Assembly: GCF_000316665.1 (NCBI RefSeq) | Contig: NC_019678.1 | Coordinates: forward strand, 434,001 to 498,000 | Source: Rivularia sp. PCC 7116 | Lineage (GTDB): Bacteria; Cyanobacteriota; Cyanobacteriia; Cyanobacteriales; Nostocaceae | Length of the DNA stretch: 64,000 bases | Direction of reading: 5' to 3' | Shown: positions 9,134-18,500 of the stretch, piece after piece | Layout: each line of letters starts with the position of its first letter | How positions within the stretch are numbered: position 1 is the first letter of the stretch | The notes under the pieces: model-generated | What the model saw: only the letters and a program-made list of their open reading frames with translations | The model's database searches: none | Told to the model about the DNA's origin: nothing | Program-made: the position numbers and the translations under genes

Positions 9134-9430
9134 TAGTTAACAACAAAACAGTAACGTTTTTGGTTACTTAAATCTTGTCTAAATCACAATACAAAAGTAT
9201 TGTAAAATCTTTACCAAAGCACTAGTTTTCAATTTGAATTATTTGCACGTACTATATCTTGGAAGAAATAAATGAATATTTGTCAAAGAATATAATTTAA
9301 TTTTTGCAAAAGATAAATGTGTGAATAGATAAAACGGATAAATCAAGCATTTCAGAGCAATAATTAAGACTTGATATCCGCTTTGTCAAAATAAAACCAA
9401 GCATGGACATTTCTCAATCAAATACTTTTA
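9134..9430. other. Intergenic region after the GG-leader gene
   Basis: No gene seen. It contains two short words also found near 11600-11660: CTTGTCTAAATC at 9172-9183 and AAAACCAAGCATGGACATTT at 9393-9412, the latter just before the terminator. Confidence 0.4.
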
Positions 9431-9465
9431 AACCTTGGCTTAGTTTAAAGCCAAGGTTTTTTTTT
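9431..9465 (+). terminator. Rho-independent terminator
   Basis: Perfect 11-bp stem AACCTTGGCTT / AAGCCAAGGTT (9431-9441 with 9448-9458), a 6-base loop and a T run to 9465. It most likely ends the transcript of the 8840-9133 gene despite the 300-base 3' region. Confidence 0.85.
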
Positions 9466-9754
9466 ATTTTTTAATCGCCTCTATTTGCTTACCTGTCTGG
9501 GATTCGCTAATTACTGGTATGTACTGAGAAATATAAATTTTATAGTGTATTCATAGTAACTTTACTTTATATGCTAATTTATACTTTAGTATTGTTACTT
9601 AAGTAGTTTTTTATAAGTATTTGGGTGTTTCGTAGCAAGTCTAAGGCTTTAACTGACTTGTAATTTTTATTTCTGTAAAAAATATTTTTACGGAAGCGAC
9701 ACGTAGTGTTTTGACTGAAAGGCACGAGGCAAAATTTCTTTCACAGAGGAGTTT

Positions 9755-9817
9755 ATGAATGCTAATGCTTACCAGTCAGTAAAATTTATGGTGCAAATTT
9801 TTAAGAAAACGGTATGA
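9755..9817 (+). CDS. 20-codon leader reading frame coupled to the PEP-CTERM gene
   Basis: A strong ribosome site (AGAGGAG) precedes the ATG at 9755; the frame encodes MNANAYQSVKFMVQIFKKTV and its TGA (9815-9817) overlaps the ATG of the next gene (9814-9816) as ATGA. The next gene itself has no good ribosome site, so ribosomes finishing this short frame probably restart on it. The peptide sequence itself suggests nothing. It could be only a coupling device. Confidence 0.55.
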   Translation: MNANAYQSVKFMVQIFKKTV

Positions 9818-10614
9818 ATACAAAACACAAATTGATTCAAAAGTTGATTCTAGTTGCTGCTCCCGTCTTAGCCAGTTCAGTTTTAGCTATTTCACCAAGT
9901 AGAGCCGCGACTTTTGCCTTGTCTGCCGCAGAATTTGAATTTGAAAATTTTAGCCAATCCCCTTCGGGTGTTTTAGCTTCTACAGATACTGATACTTTTA
10001 GTTTCGAGGAAAATGGAGTTGCAGAGGCAACAGCCGAAGCAAATGCAATTTTTTTACAATCTACAGAAGGTGGAACTAACTTTAATTTCACTGAAGCGTT
10101 TGGTGAGAATCAAGAATATTTAGCTTTTGCGGAAAGTGAATCTGAATTGATAGGTAGTTTTGAAATAGAGGCAGATAACAGTTTTTCTTTTGACTTTGTA
10201 GCGAATTTAGACTTAGCGACATCGATTGATAATCCTCCTTCTGAAAATGCTAGGGCTGCTGGAGAAATATCTTTCTTTCTGTTTGATATTGACAACAACA
10301 CCGTTTTAGATTCTTTCGATTTGATAGGAAATTTAACTACGGAAGGTGACAACGATTTTGTTGCACTGCAAGCAAGCGATAATGTAAATTTCAACCAGGA
10401 ATCTGTTAATCCTAATTTTGGTGGATTGGAAGAATCTTTAGAAGCTTCTGTAGAAGGCTCCTATAAGCGTCTTTTTACTAGGAACACAAATTTGGCATTG
10501 GTTGAGTTTAAACAAAACAGAGTTTTGGTTCAAGCTCCCGAGCCTTCAGCAAGTCTGGCTTTGCTCGTATCTAGTGGCGTTATTGGAGTAATCATGAAAC
10601 GCCGTCGTAAATAG
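9814..10614 (+). CDS. PEP-CTERM sorting-domain protein
   Basis: A secreted protein anchored or processed by an exosortase. The N-terminal signal peptide is visible (KLILVAAPVLASSVLAI ... SRAATF). The C-terminus is a typical PEP-CTERM tail: the motif PEP in APEPSASLALL, a hydrophobic helix (LALLVSSGVIGVIM) and a final basic cluster KRRRK. The 200-residue middle is acidic, rich in Glu, Asn, Phe and Ser and probably all beta; I recognise no enzyme domain. The exosortase is not in this window. Such proteins are linked to extracellular polymer or surface layers. Its start overlaps the short frame at 9755-9817. Confidence 0.88.
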   Translation: MNTKHKLIQKLILVAAPVLASSVLAISPSRAATFALSAAEFEFENFSQSPSGVLASTDTDTFSFEENGVAEATAEANAIFLQSTEGGTNFNFTEAFGENQEYLAFAESESELIGSFEIEADNSFSFDFVANLDLATSIDNPPSENARAAGEISFFLFDIDNNTVLDSFDLIGNLTTEGDNDFVALQASDNVNFNQESVNPNFGGLEESLEASVEGSYKRLFTRNTNLALVEFKQNRVLVQAPEPSASLALLVSSGVIGVIMKRRRK

Positions 10615-10863
10615 CAAAAAAAAGACAGAATTTTTGCAATCATACCCTGCTCGCAGTCTTGAGCAAATTCATTGACTGCTTGCGGGTTATTCCTGATTAA
10701 AGTGTGAGGAATTTCTAAACAGGCAGTTTATCCATGTTCGTTGGAATTCTAGCCGCAATAGCAATTTGTCGCTACCAGAGAGACGAAACCTGATTCAAAT
10801 CAAGCTTGTGATTAACTGAAGTTAGGATTATTTGACTCTACAGATAAATCTGAGATTGTTCCT

Positions 10864-11229
10864 TTAAAAGTCTGCTCCAAAATCATCGCTGTCTGAAGGA
10901 TACTTATGGGTAACTACAATGGCGTTGTAAATATCAGACTTGTACTTTTTACCTTTCCAATAACCATCAGAATCAATATCCTTCCTATCAGAAACATACT
11001 TCCCGATACTAGAATGGTAGCTTGAGTTGCTATCTTCGCTATCAGATGGGTATTTTAAGGTATGAACTATATTCCTAGAATCCCTATACCCATATCTAAT
11101 ACCTCCTTGTATATCATCCATTTCTTTTTCGGATAATTCTGCAAGGTATCCTGCTTCTAAATAACGAGCTAAAAACGGCACGGATGACGACGAGTTTTTT
11201 TGCAATATTCTCTTTCTCGAACACAACAT
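10864..11229 (-). CDS. Microviridin-type (graspetide) precursor with two cores and a GG leader
   Basis: Precursor of an ester/amide-cross-linked peptide, the class of serine-protease inhibitors made by ATP-grasp ligases. The microviridin leader helix is visible at residues 17-25 (VPFLARYLE; family consensus PFFARFLE). The leader ends EMDDIQGG at residues 42-43, a C39-type site. Two cores follow: TLKYPSDSED at 57-66 and THKYPSDSDD at 107-116; both keep the TxKYPSD block whose Thr, Ser, Lys, Asp and Glu side chains are joined in microviridins, with an acidic pair after it. In these cores the usual aromatic (as in SDWEE) is Ser. The ATG has a good ribosome site (GGAAGGA). No ATP-grasp ligase or acetyltransferase gene lies in the window, so maturation must use enzymes elsewhere. 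It is last in the row of small genes after the exporter at 15551. Confidence 0.85.
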   Translation of the reverse strand: MLCSRKRILQKNSSSSVPFLARYLEAGYLAELSEKEMDDIQGGIRYGYRDSRNIVHTLKYPSDSEDSNSSYHSSIGKYVSDRKDIDSDGYWKGKKYKSDIYNAIVVTHKYPSDSDDFGADF

Positions 11230-11254
11230 TAATCCTTCCGTGAATTCACCTTAA

Positions 11255-11470
11255 TTATTCATCATCTCTAGCTACCGAACTACTTGAAGAACTGTAACTG
11301 CTAGAACTAGATGATGAGGAACTACTGCAACTTCCATTGTGTTGATTGACTGAAACGCTTTGGTGAATTTCCGTGCGATCGCCAACTGCTGCAGCTGCAC
11401 TTTTCGCTTCAACAACAATTTTACCATCAGGGGATACAATCCATCTAGAGATAACTCGATAATTATTCAT
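11255..11470 (-). CDS. Small Ser-rich protein, 71 aa
   Basis: The N-terminal half is MNNYRVISRWIVSPDGKIVVEAKSAAAAVGD, the C-terminal half is a poly-Ser tract broken by Cys, Tyr and Val (SCSSSSSSSSSSYSSSSSS) and ends VARDDE. There is no GG leader and no signal peptide. I recall similar short MNNYRVISRWIVSPDGK proteins in Nostocales but no function. It lies 25 bases upstream of the microviridin-type gene on the same strand, so the two are probably co-transcribed. The poly-Ser tract uses mixed Ser codons, so it is not a simple triplet-slippage product. Confidence 0.72.
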   Translation of the reverse strand: MNNYRVISRWIVSPDGKIVVEAKSAAAAVGDRTEIHQSVSVNQHNGSCSSSSSSSSSSYSSSSSSVARDDE

Positions 11471-11585
11471 AACTATCTCAACTTTTATTCAACATAATTG
11501 CATCATTTTCATTTATCCCAAATATCATCTTAGTATTGCCCTTGCAGGCAAAGTATCGGATGAAAATCGAGAAAATTCCAAAAAC

Positions 11586-11631
11586 AATAAGCTATTAAAA
11601 AGCCTTGTCTAAATCTTTTTAATAGCTTATT
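11586..11631 (-). terminator. 17-bp perfect hairpin (terminator, minus strand)
   Basis: Arms at 11586-11602 and 11615-11631 are perfect reverse complements (AATAAGCTATTAAAAAG), loop of 12 bases. Read on the minus strand it is followed by GTTTTTGG, giving a short T tract. It sits after the stop of the gene at 11681, so it may end or attenuate the exporter/peptide transcript before the Ser-rich and microviridin-type genes. Confidence 0.7.
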
Positions 11632-11680
11632 AAATTAAAACCAAGCAATGGACATTTCAGAGACTTGCATTTCAGAGACT

Positions 11681-12019
11681 TTAAACGGATGCAAATGCTT
11701 TTGCACTAGCTATTTTGCCTTTATAAGCATAGCTGCTTGATGCTTGAGAGTAAGCTTTACCATTACCCTTTGCTTTTGATACTACAACAGCGAAATCGCC
11801 TGTTGCATCATCATAGAAATAACTTGTTTTATAGCCATATTTAGTTAATGACTTCTCCGCAAGTTTAAATCCTGAATTTGCACTAGGAAAATAAAAATCG
11901 TCATAATAGCTAAAGTGAGGAGCGAGAGACTCAGAAATTGAAGCTCCTCCTCTTACTTTTTCACTATCATTAATGTCTGTTTTACAAAAGCTGAGGTCGG
12001 TAATTTTTAATCTGCTCAT
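11681..12019 (-). CDS. Double-glycine leader protein, Ser/Ala/Lys-rich (112 aa)
   Basis: The leader MSRLKITDLSFCKTDINDSEKVRGG ends with GG at residues 24-25, with the L/I-rich helix and acidic residues typical of C39 substrates. The 87-residue core begins ASISESLAPHFSYYDDFYF and ends in a small-residue tract (GKAYSQASSSYAYKGK, IASAKAFASV) like those of the neighbours at 12201 and 8840. The ribosome site is strong (AGGAGGT, 9 bases before the ATG). No Cys in the core, so no disulfide bacteriocin. Probable cargo of the exporter at 15551-18622; its biological role cannot be read from the sequence. Confidence 0.8.
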   Translation of the reverse strand: MSRLKITDLSFCKTDINDSEKVRGGASISESLAPHFSYYDDFYFPSANSGFKLAEKSLTKYGYKTSYFYDDATGDFAVVVSKAKGNGKAYSQASSSYAYKGKIASAKAFASV

Positions 12020-12050
12020 AAGACCAGACCTCCTGTTAAGATTTTTCTAT

Positions 12051-12079
12051 CGCTGAAAACTCATAAATAGTTTTCAGCG
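12051..12079. terminator. Hairpin between GG-leader genes
   Basis: An 11-bp perfect stem CGCTGAAAACT / AGTTTTCAGCG with a 7-base loop (12062-12068). There is no T tract on either side, so it may be an RNA-stability or processing hairpin rather than a full terminator. Confidence 0.5.
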
Positions 12080-12148
12080 ATATTGTTGACAATCTGTCAA
12101 TTTATAAAGACCATTAACTATCTATACAGTCAAATCCTCTTTATAAAC

Positions 12149-12180
12149 AACCTTCTTTAAAGAACTACTTGCAGAAGGTT
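12149..12180 (-). terminator. Hairpin after the 12201 gene
   Basis: An 8-bp stem AACCTTCT / AGAAGGTT (12149-12156 with 12173-12180), 20 bases beyond the stop at 12201, followed on the minus strand by GTTTATAAAG. A weak terminator or attenuator candidate. Confidence 0.4.
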
Positions 12181-12200
12181 ATGAAACTTGAAAGCGTTTA

Positions 12201-12467
12201 TTAATACTTATAGTACTTCTTGTTCTTAGCAGCAGCGTAAGAACTGGACTCAGCAGCAGCGAATTCGCCAGCAACTGCTGTGGTGGAAGTATAGGTCTTT
12301 GCAGTAGCCTTGTCACCGAATGCAATCGCATCAGCATCAGCTTTAGCAACAGCCTTTTCATACTTCTTAGGCTTCTTGTAATATTTCTTGTAATCGTATT
12401 TGCCGCCGCCACCAATTACTTCGCTTCCTTCTACTACTGCAATTTGATTTAAATCAAAAATATTCAT
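12201..12467 (-). CDS. Double-glycine leader protein, Lys/Ala-rich (88 aa)
   Basis: The leader MNIFDLNQIAVVEGSEVIGG ends with GG at 19-20; the core begins GGKYDYKKYYKKPKKYEK and continues with the alternating small-residue stretch KADADAIAFGDKATAKTY and ends KNKKYYKY. It is very basic and Tyr-rich at both ends. The same frame pattern is seen in the plus-strand gene at 8840, including KADAIAxGxGD. The ribosome site is strong (AGGAGA) and the ATG is at 12467. It is the first peptide gene after the PpiC-like gene of cassette A. Probable exporter cargo. A second open frame on the same strand (12179-12415) overlaps it and is a shadow. Confidence 0.82.
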   Translation of the reverse strand: MNIFDLNQIAVVEGSEVIGGGGKYDYKKYYKKPKKYEKAVAKADADAIAFGDKATAKTYTSTTAVAGEFAAAESSSYAAAKNKKYYKY

Positions 12468-12901
12468 GAGATTCTCCTGGGAATTAAATTAACACATTTC
12501 TGGGAATTTTTGGAAGCGATACATCTCCTGTTCGCTTACATTTATAATATAGTTCTTATATTCAAAAAAAGCAAGCTTTTTTTTGTTTTCACTGATAATT
12601 ATTTTTTATGCTTTTTGGATAAAAATGCAAAACTTTGCTTCTATTATTTATAGATCAAATTATTATTTATAAACGCCATGAATCAAGGCAGATAAGCTAT
12701 TTGCCTTGTTAAAAATAATATTTATGTATTGAGTTTTGTAATTATTGTCAACAGAATTAATTGCTTAAATCAATTAATTATTGCTGAATCATTATATTTT
12801 TCTACAAATTCAAAAAATGAAACCTATATTTTATTTTCAGCCCTATTCACCTCTGTTTGAAATAAATTTGATTCTGCAAAAAAAAAATTAAATAACGCGA
12901 C
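12468..12901. other. Intergenic region between PpiC-like gene and peptide genes
   Basis: About 430 AT-rich bases. No gene seen. The size suggests that the peptide genes have their own promoter here rather than only reading from the exporter operon; I cannot point to a clear promoter. Confidence 0.4.
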
Positions 12902-13684
12902 TTAAGCCTGCATTAACGAATCTGGAGATGCTTGGTTGTCGCTATTTGAATCAAGTGAAGTGGAAATTTCCATCTGTTGAATTTGTTGTTTTAACCAATC
13001 ATCGAATAAATCCGTAATAATTTGTTCGCGTAACTCATCATTTAAATCAGGTTGAATAATTTCCTCAACCCAAATCAGATAAACACTTTTGTTAATGGTA
13101 ATAGGTTTGATAACTTGTGGAGGTTTAGCAGCAAATACTGCTGCGGCAACTTCTGGACGAAAATCATTGCGCTGTTTAATCCCTTGGTATCCAGCCGCGC
13201 GGCGCGATTGCGGATTTGAGATATACTCGCGAGCAATTTCTGGGAAAGTTAATTCGTTTTCCTGAATTCCATAAAATAGCTCCAAAGCCAAATCATAGTC
13301 ATCTAAAACAACCTCATAAGTAGCTGCAGCCATAAAATCAAATTGGTTTTGATAAAAAAAGGATTCGACTGTATCAGAAAATAGGTGATGAGCTACCTTG
13401 TCCCAAATTATATTGTTGTAGGCTAGTTCTTCAAACTCATTCAGAGCAAGATGATGTCTTTTCAGCCATGCCCAAGTATCAGTAGCTTTCACAAGTTTTT
13501 TCGCAAACCTTAATCTATCTCCTTCCTGCTGTAACTCATCTTCACTGACTGTGATGTCTGCTTGTTTAGCAATGTCGGCAATAATTTTCTTGATGGCTAT
13601 CCCCTCAATGACATCAGGGACTTGGCAAGATATTTTCAAATAATGGATTATCTCTTGAGAAGATATAGATAAGATATTTTTCAT
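12902..13684 (-). CDS. PpiC/SurA-like protein of export cassette A
   Basis: A parvulin-fold protein related to SurA: an N-terminal helical chaperone part (residues 10-120, DVIEGIAIKKIIADIAKQ, ELQQEGDRLRFAKKL) and a rotamase-like part (residues 125-235). The usual parvulin start ARHIL is replaced by TYEVVL and the GGxLG loop by GYQGI, so key active-site positions look changed and isomerase activity is doubtful; cargo binding is more likely. There is no signal peptide, so it would act in the cytosol, before export. Homologs sit in cassette B (41966) and near hetP (49689), always on the strand of a C39 exporter gene. Confidence 0.8.
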   Translation of the reverse strand: MKNILSISSQEIIHYLKISCQVPDVIEGIAIKKIIADIAKQADITVSEDELQQEGDRLRFAKKLVKATDTWAWLKRHHLALNEFEELAYNNIIWDKVAHHLFSDTVESFFYQNQFDFMAAATYEVVLDDYDLALELFYGIQENELTFPEIAREYISNPQSRRAAGYQGIKQRNDFRPEVAAAVFAAKPPQVIKPITINKSVYLIWVEEIIQPDLNDELREQIITDLFDDWLKQQIQQMEISTSLDSNSDNQASPDSLMQA

Positions 13685-13689
13685 AGTTC

Positions 13690-13727
13690 GTTATTGGGAA
13701 TCGAGCATTGAGCATTGGGAATTGCTA
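13690..13727. repeat. Short tandem repeat tract (GCATTGG / GAGCATT)
   Basis: Units such as TTGGGAATCGAGCATT and GAGCATTGGG in the space between the PpiC-like gene and the HlyD gene; same repeat type as at 3221. Confidence 0.6.
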
Positions 13728-13863
13728 ATAGTCGAGAGTTATAAATCAGGAATGATGATGGGATGATGGAGTGATAGAAACAGAGTTATTCCCTTACCCC
13801 TTTATTTTTTGTCTTCTTTTCATCTCCTCTCCTCTCAACGAAGGGAGTATCCCTCTTTCTTAA

Positions 13864-15414
13864 TTAAAGTTCTAAACCTCCTTTTTGCAGTTTCTTAAAT
13901 GGATCTAAAAGAAAATCAATTACACGTCGCTGGCGGATAACTACTTCAGCATTAGCCGTTTGCCCAGGAGTTAAGGGAATGCGTCGAGAACCATTTTGTA
14001 TATAAGGATTTTTAAGTGAAATTCTTAATTCATAACTTTCCGTACCTGCTGGAGCCTTCGGTTCAATTTTTGAATCTGGAGAAATCCAGCTAACTTTTCC
14101 TGGCAGAATTCCATATTCCTGAAAAGGATAGGCATCAAACTTAACTTTTACAGGCATCCCTTTTTTCAAAAAACCAGTTTCCTTAACCGGCATCTGAGCT
14201 TTGAGCACAAAACCCCCACCTTTAGGAGCAATTTTGGCAATTCTTTGTCCAGGTTGTAACACTTCTCCGGGTTTAGAAACAGGTAGCTCAAACACAATCC
14301 CATCAATGGGCGATCGCACTATGCGATTTTGCATCTGAATTTGTAGTGACGTTATCTCGCTTCTGGTTTGAGCAATTTGTGATTTTGTGGAATTGATTTG
14401 ATTTTGCAATTCTTTAAGTTGCTGCTGAGTTTTTAGTAAAGCAAGTTTTCCAGCATCGACTGCACTTCTATAACTACTATTCTGCTCGGCTAACTGTAGT
14501 TTGGCTTGTTCAATATCAGATTTCAACTGATTCATAGTTGTCTGATAGCGATTTTGTTCTTCAGCTAAACGTAACTCAGCTTGTTTGATATCCGATTTGG
14601 CTTTATCGTAGACTCGTTTGCTTTCTTGTTGTTCCTTTCTAAGACTGTCAATTTGAGCTGCGGAGACAGCACCATCTTTCAAAAGCTTGCTATAGCGCTC
14701 GACTTGATTTTCATCTATATCTAAGCGCGCTTTCGCCGATTTACGTTCGTTAAGAAAAGTTTGAATCCGCTGCTCTGCTTGAGAGACTAATGCCTGCTTC
14801 TCTAAATTTTGCAAATTATAGGTACTTTGTTTAGCATTGAGATTTTGAGCCGCTTGATTAATCTGGGCTTTTTTCTCCTCAATTAAAGACTGGTTTTGTT
14901 GCTCTTGAGTACTAAGTGTTAAATCTACTTGTTTTTTTAGCAGATTCAACTGCGATACTTGTTTTTCTAAACCCGATAGTTTCTCTTTGGTTCGTTCCAA
15001 TTCTGGTTTGACTGTACTGTTATCTAGTTCTACAAGAATTTGTCCGCTTCTGACTGTATCACCTTCTTTTACTTTGACGATATTCACTTTACCGCCAGTT
15101 ATACTATCTAATTTACGAATTGCTCCTAAAGGTTCTATTCGCCCTCTTGCACTACCAGTTTCATCGATTGTAGAAACCATTGACCATGGTATACCAAAAC
15201 CAACAAAACCAATTAAAACATAGAGTAAAGAACGAGTCCAAACTTTTGGTAAAGCATCTAGAAGTTCTTCCGTACCATAGAAATATTCTTCGGAATCTTC
15301 GACAATATCTTCGGATGATTTTTTGTCTGTATATTCTTTATTAGGAGGGGGAGTGTAAATTTGAGATTCATCCTTCCTCGCTAAAGAAGATGAATTATAT
15401 TCTGTATAAGGCAT
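13864..15414 (-). CDS. HlyD-family membrane fusion protein of cassette A
   Basis: The periplasmic adaptor that links an inner-membrane ABC exporter to an outer-membrane channel. After a 60-residue cytosolic acidic N-terminus comes one membrane helix (about 64-84, LLYVLIGFVGFGIPW), a lipoyl-like half (VKEGDTVRSGQILVELD), a long coiled coil (about 135-355, many Gln/Lys/Leu heptads), the second lipoyl half (RIVRSPIDGIVFELPVSKPG) and a beta-barrel domain (PVKVKFDAYPFQEYG). The length, 516 residues, suits the type I group. It is 137 bases downstream of the ABC gene. The paralog at 43613 shares the layout and many residues. The outer-membrane TolC partner is not in the window. Confidence 0.92.
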   Translation of the reverse strand: MPYTEYNSSSLARKDESQIYTPPPNKEYTDKKSSEDIVEDSEEYFYGTEELLDALPKVWTRSLLYVLIGFVGFGIPWSMVSTIDETGSARGRIEPLGAIRKLDSITGGKVNIVKVKEGDTVRSGQILVELDNSTVKPELERTKEKLSGLEKQVSQLNLLKKQVDLTLSTQEQQNQSLIEEKKAQINQAAQNLNAKQSTYNLQNLEKQALVSQAEQRIQTFLNERKSAKARLDIDENQVERYSKLLKDGAVSAAQIDSLRKEQQESKRVYDKAKSDIKQAELRLAEEQNRYQTTMNQLKSDIEQAKLQLAEQNSSYRSAVDAGKLALLKTQQQLKELQNQINSTKSQIAQTRSEITSLQIQMQNRIVRSPIDGIVFELPVSKPGEVLQPGQRIAKIAPKGGGFVLKAQMPVKETGFLKKGMPVKVKFDAYPFQEYGILPGKVSWISPDSKIEPKAPAGTESYELRISLKNPYIQNGSRRIPLTPGQTANAEVVIRQRRVIDFLLDPFKKLQKGGLEL

Positions 15415-15425
15415 GGTTATAAAAA

Positions 15426-15503
15426 GTTAGTTGTTAGTTGTTAGTTGTTAGTTGTTAGTTGTTAGTTGTTAGTTGTTGGTTGTTGGTTGTTAGTTGTTAG
15501 TTT
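15426..15503. repeat. TTAGTTG short tandem repeats inside the export operon
   Basis: About eleven seven-base units (TTAGTTG, some TTGGTTG) lie between the ABC exporter and HlyD genes of cassette A. Copy number can vary between strains in such tracts. Confidence 0.88.
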
Positions 15504-15550
15504 TTAGCTGAGAATTAAAAATTGTCTTCAATATCTAATGGTTAACTTAT

Positions 15551-18500
15551 CTATCCCGCCTGCGGTAATTGCTGCTGATTCAGATAGTAATAATGACCTT
15601 TCTTAGCAATTAACTCATCATGAGTGCCGCTTTCTACCAATAAACCTTTATCTAAAACTAGGATTAAATCGGCATTACGTACCGTAGACAAACGATGAGC
15701 AATGATTAAGCTAGTACGTCCTTTCAGAATAGTTTTTAAATTGTTTTGAATTACTCTTTCTGTTTCAGCATCCAAACTACTGGTTGCTTCGTCAAAAATT
15801 AGCAACTGGGGATTGCCTAACAAAGCACGGGCTATTACCAAACGTTGGCGTTGCCCTCCAGATAACATACCGCCGCCTTCACCGATTTGATTTTCGTAAC
15901 CCATCGGCAACGCCTGTATAAATTCATCTGCTCCAGCCAAATGCGCCGCTTCGATGATTTCTTCAAGAGTTGCTTCTGGGTGAGCAATGCTAATATTCTC
16001 TCGGATAGTTCCACCAAATAAAAAATTATCTTGATCTACTACACCTATCTGTCTGCGAAGAGATTTTAACGAGATTTTAGCAACATCATGACCGTCAACG
16101 AGAACTTTACCATCCGATGGAGGATATAAACCCAAAATTAATTTTGATAGCGTAGTTTTTCCAGAGCCGCTACGCCCTACTATTGCTACCATTTGCTCTG
16201 GCTGGATCTCAAAGTTCAAATTTTCTAGTACATTACTATCGCTTTCTGAGTGATAACGAAATGTGACATTTTCAAAACGAATGTGTCCGTCTAGCTTAAA
16301 TATATGTCTGCGGGAAGATGCGAGTAAATCTTCTTCTGGTTCCGCTTGCAACACATCGTTAATGCGTTCGGTAGAAATCATAATTTCTTGAAATTCATTC
16401 CATACTCCTGAAAGCCGTTTAAAAGGACTAATTACATTACCCATCAACATGTTGAAGGCAATTAATTGTCCAATAGTCAACTGATTATTAATTACTAAAT
16501 AAGCACCATACCAAAGTAATGCCGTACTCATGACGGTATCGATACTGCCACTAATAATTTGCAAGCGAGTACCAATAATCTGCGCTCGGAAGCTTTTCTT
16601 AATCAAATCATTTAACAGTTCTTCCCAACGCCAGCGCACAGTATGCTCAATCGCCATACTTCGCACCGAACGAATACCTGTGAGCGATTGAATCAAATAG
16701 CTATCTTGCTCCACTCCAGCGTTGAAAATCTCTCTAGACATTCGCCGTAAAATACTTGTACTTGCAAAAGCCAAGATAAAAAACGGTGGCACAATCAACA
16801 GCGATAACAATGTCATCTGCCAGTTGTACCAAAACATGACGGCTAGATAAACAACTATGGTAATTAAATCTAAAAGTATGGAAAGCGTTTCGCCAGTTAG
16901 AAAACTCTGAATCTTTTCATTTTCCTCAATTCGGGAAGTTATATCACCTACAAAGCGCGACTCAAAATAAGACAGAGGCAAGCTAAAAGTATGTTTCAGA
17001 AACCCTACCAGCATGGCAACACTAATGCGGTTAGCTGTATGAAATAGCAAATATTCCCGCACGGCGTTAACCAAAATACTAAAGAAACCAAAGATTAAAA
17101 GTCCCAAACCAATGGCGTTTAGAGTCGATATGCTGCCTTGAACAATTACTCTGTCTAGTAAAAGTTGTGTAAATAGCGGTGTTATTAATCCAAAAATTTG
17201 CAGCAATATTGAAGCCATGAAGACTTCAAGTAGTACCCAGTAATGGGGTTTAACTAATTCATAAAATCTCCAAACACCTGTTGCCTCTTCTTTGACTTTG
17301 TTGATACCTATGGTAGGTTGCAACAACAATGCATAACCAGTCCACTTATCATTAAACTCGCCGTAAGTTAATCTGCGCTGCCCAATAGCGGGATCGCAAA
17401 CTATAACGTGCTTGTGAGCGATCTCATACACGACAATGTAATGTTTGCCTTCCCAATGGACAATTGCCGGTAAAGATTGTTGTGCCAACTTATCAAAGCT
17501 GGCTTGCACGGGTTTGCTTGCGAAACCTATACTTTCAGCAGCAGCAGCCAAACTTTTTAAAGATGCACCACTCCGGTTGACATTGGCAATATTCCGCACC
17601 TGATTGACAGCTAATTTTTTACCCCAATGTCTGCCAATCATTACCAAACAAGCACAGCCGCAGTCAGACGCACTTTGCTGAGCGTAAAAAGGATATTGTT
17701 TGCTAAAGCGTTGCCATAAATGTATAGCCTTAGTTTTAGGGCTAGGAAAGAAAGGTTTTGCCTTTTGCTTTTGGGGTGCCCGAGAAGGGAATGGAATAAT
17801 TTTACTATCGCTAGCACGCCCCTCGGCTTTGGGAAATTCCTTATTAGCTTGTCTGCGAGGGGGAGCTTCTTTAGGCAAGAATTCTTCTGAAGGATTTATC
17901 CAAGCTGCCAATTCTTTCCACTCATCAACAGCTAATGCCAAGTTCGAGCTTTTAAGACTATAGGCGATAGTCGGTTGAGTCACTTCCCATCTACCATCGA
18001 TCTCTGTATAAATATTTCCTGGAGATAATGTTTGGTTGGAGACATTTTTTAATTCACCCTGCCGCAGCAGCAGCAGTTTATTATCTGTAAATAGTTGAAG
18101 ATTATTTTCTCCAACTTCGATACTATATCGTTCAAATAAACATAAAGCTTTGAATATTTTCTCTGTGGAAGAACTGCGCGACAATTGAAACTTGCGATCG
18201 CACAGCAGCAATAGATCCCAGTATTCCGCTCGTCTCCAGAATCGCTGCCGGATTTGCGGATACCTTTCCATTAAGTCGTGTATTGTTTCAAGGCTGATAA
18301 AGCCAAGCTTCAAAGAAGTTGAAGCTCTCGCAGCGCAAGGAATAAAGTTTTGTTCGCTGAATAAACTTTGTTCTCCAAAAGATGCACCTGATGACAAAGT
18401 TGCAATTAAATTATCCGAATCATCAAGAAGTCTAACTTTACCCGCAAGTACTATAAAAATACCGGGCTTGGCTTCCAATAACTGCCAAAACAACTTTGTG

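Noticed and set aside
12179-12415. 78-codon minus-strand frame overlapping the GG-leader gene at 12201
   Set aside because: A different frame of the same DNA; Leu-rich composition is the shadow of the Ala/Lys-rich coding frame, which has the leader and ribosome site.
15426-15503. Possible CRISPR array
   Set aside because: Seven-base units without spacers; ordinary short tandem repeats.
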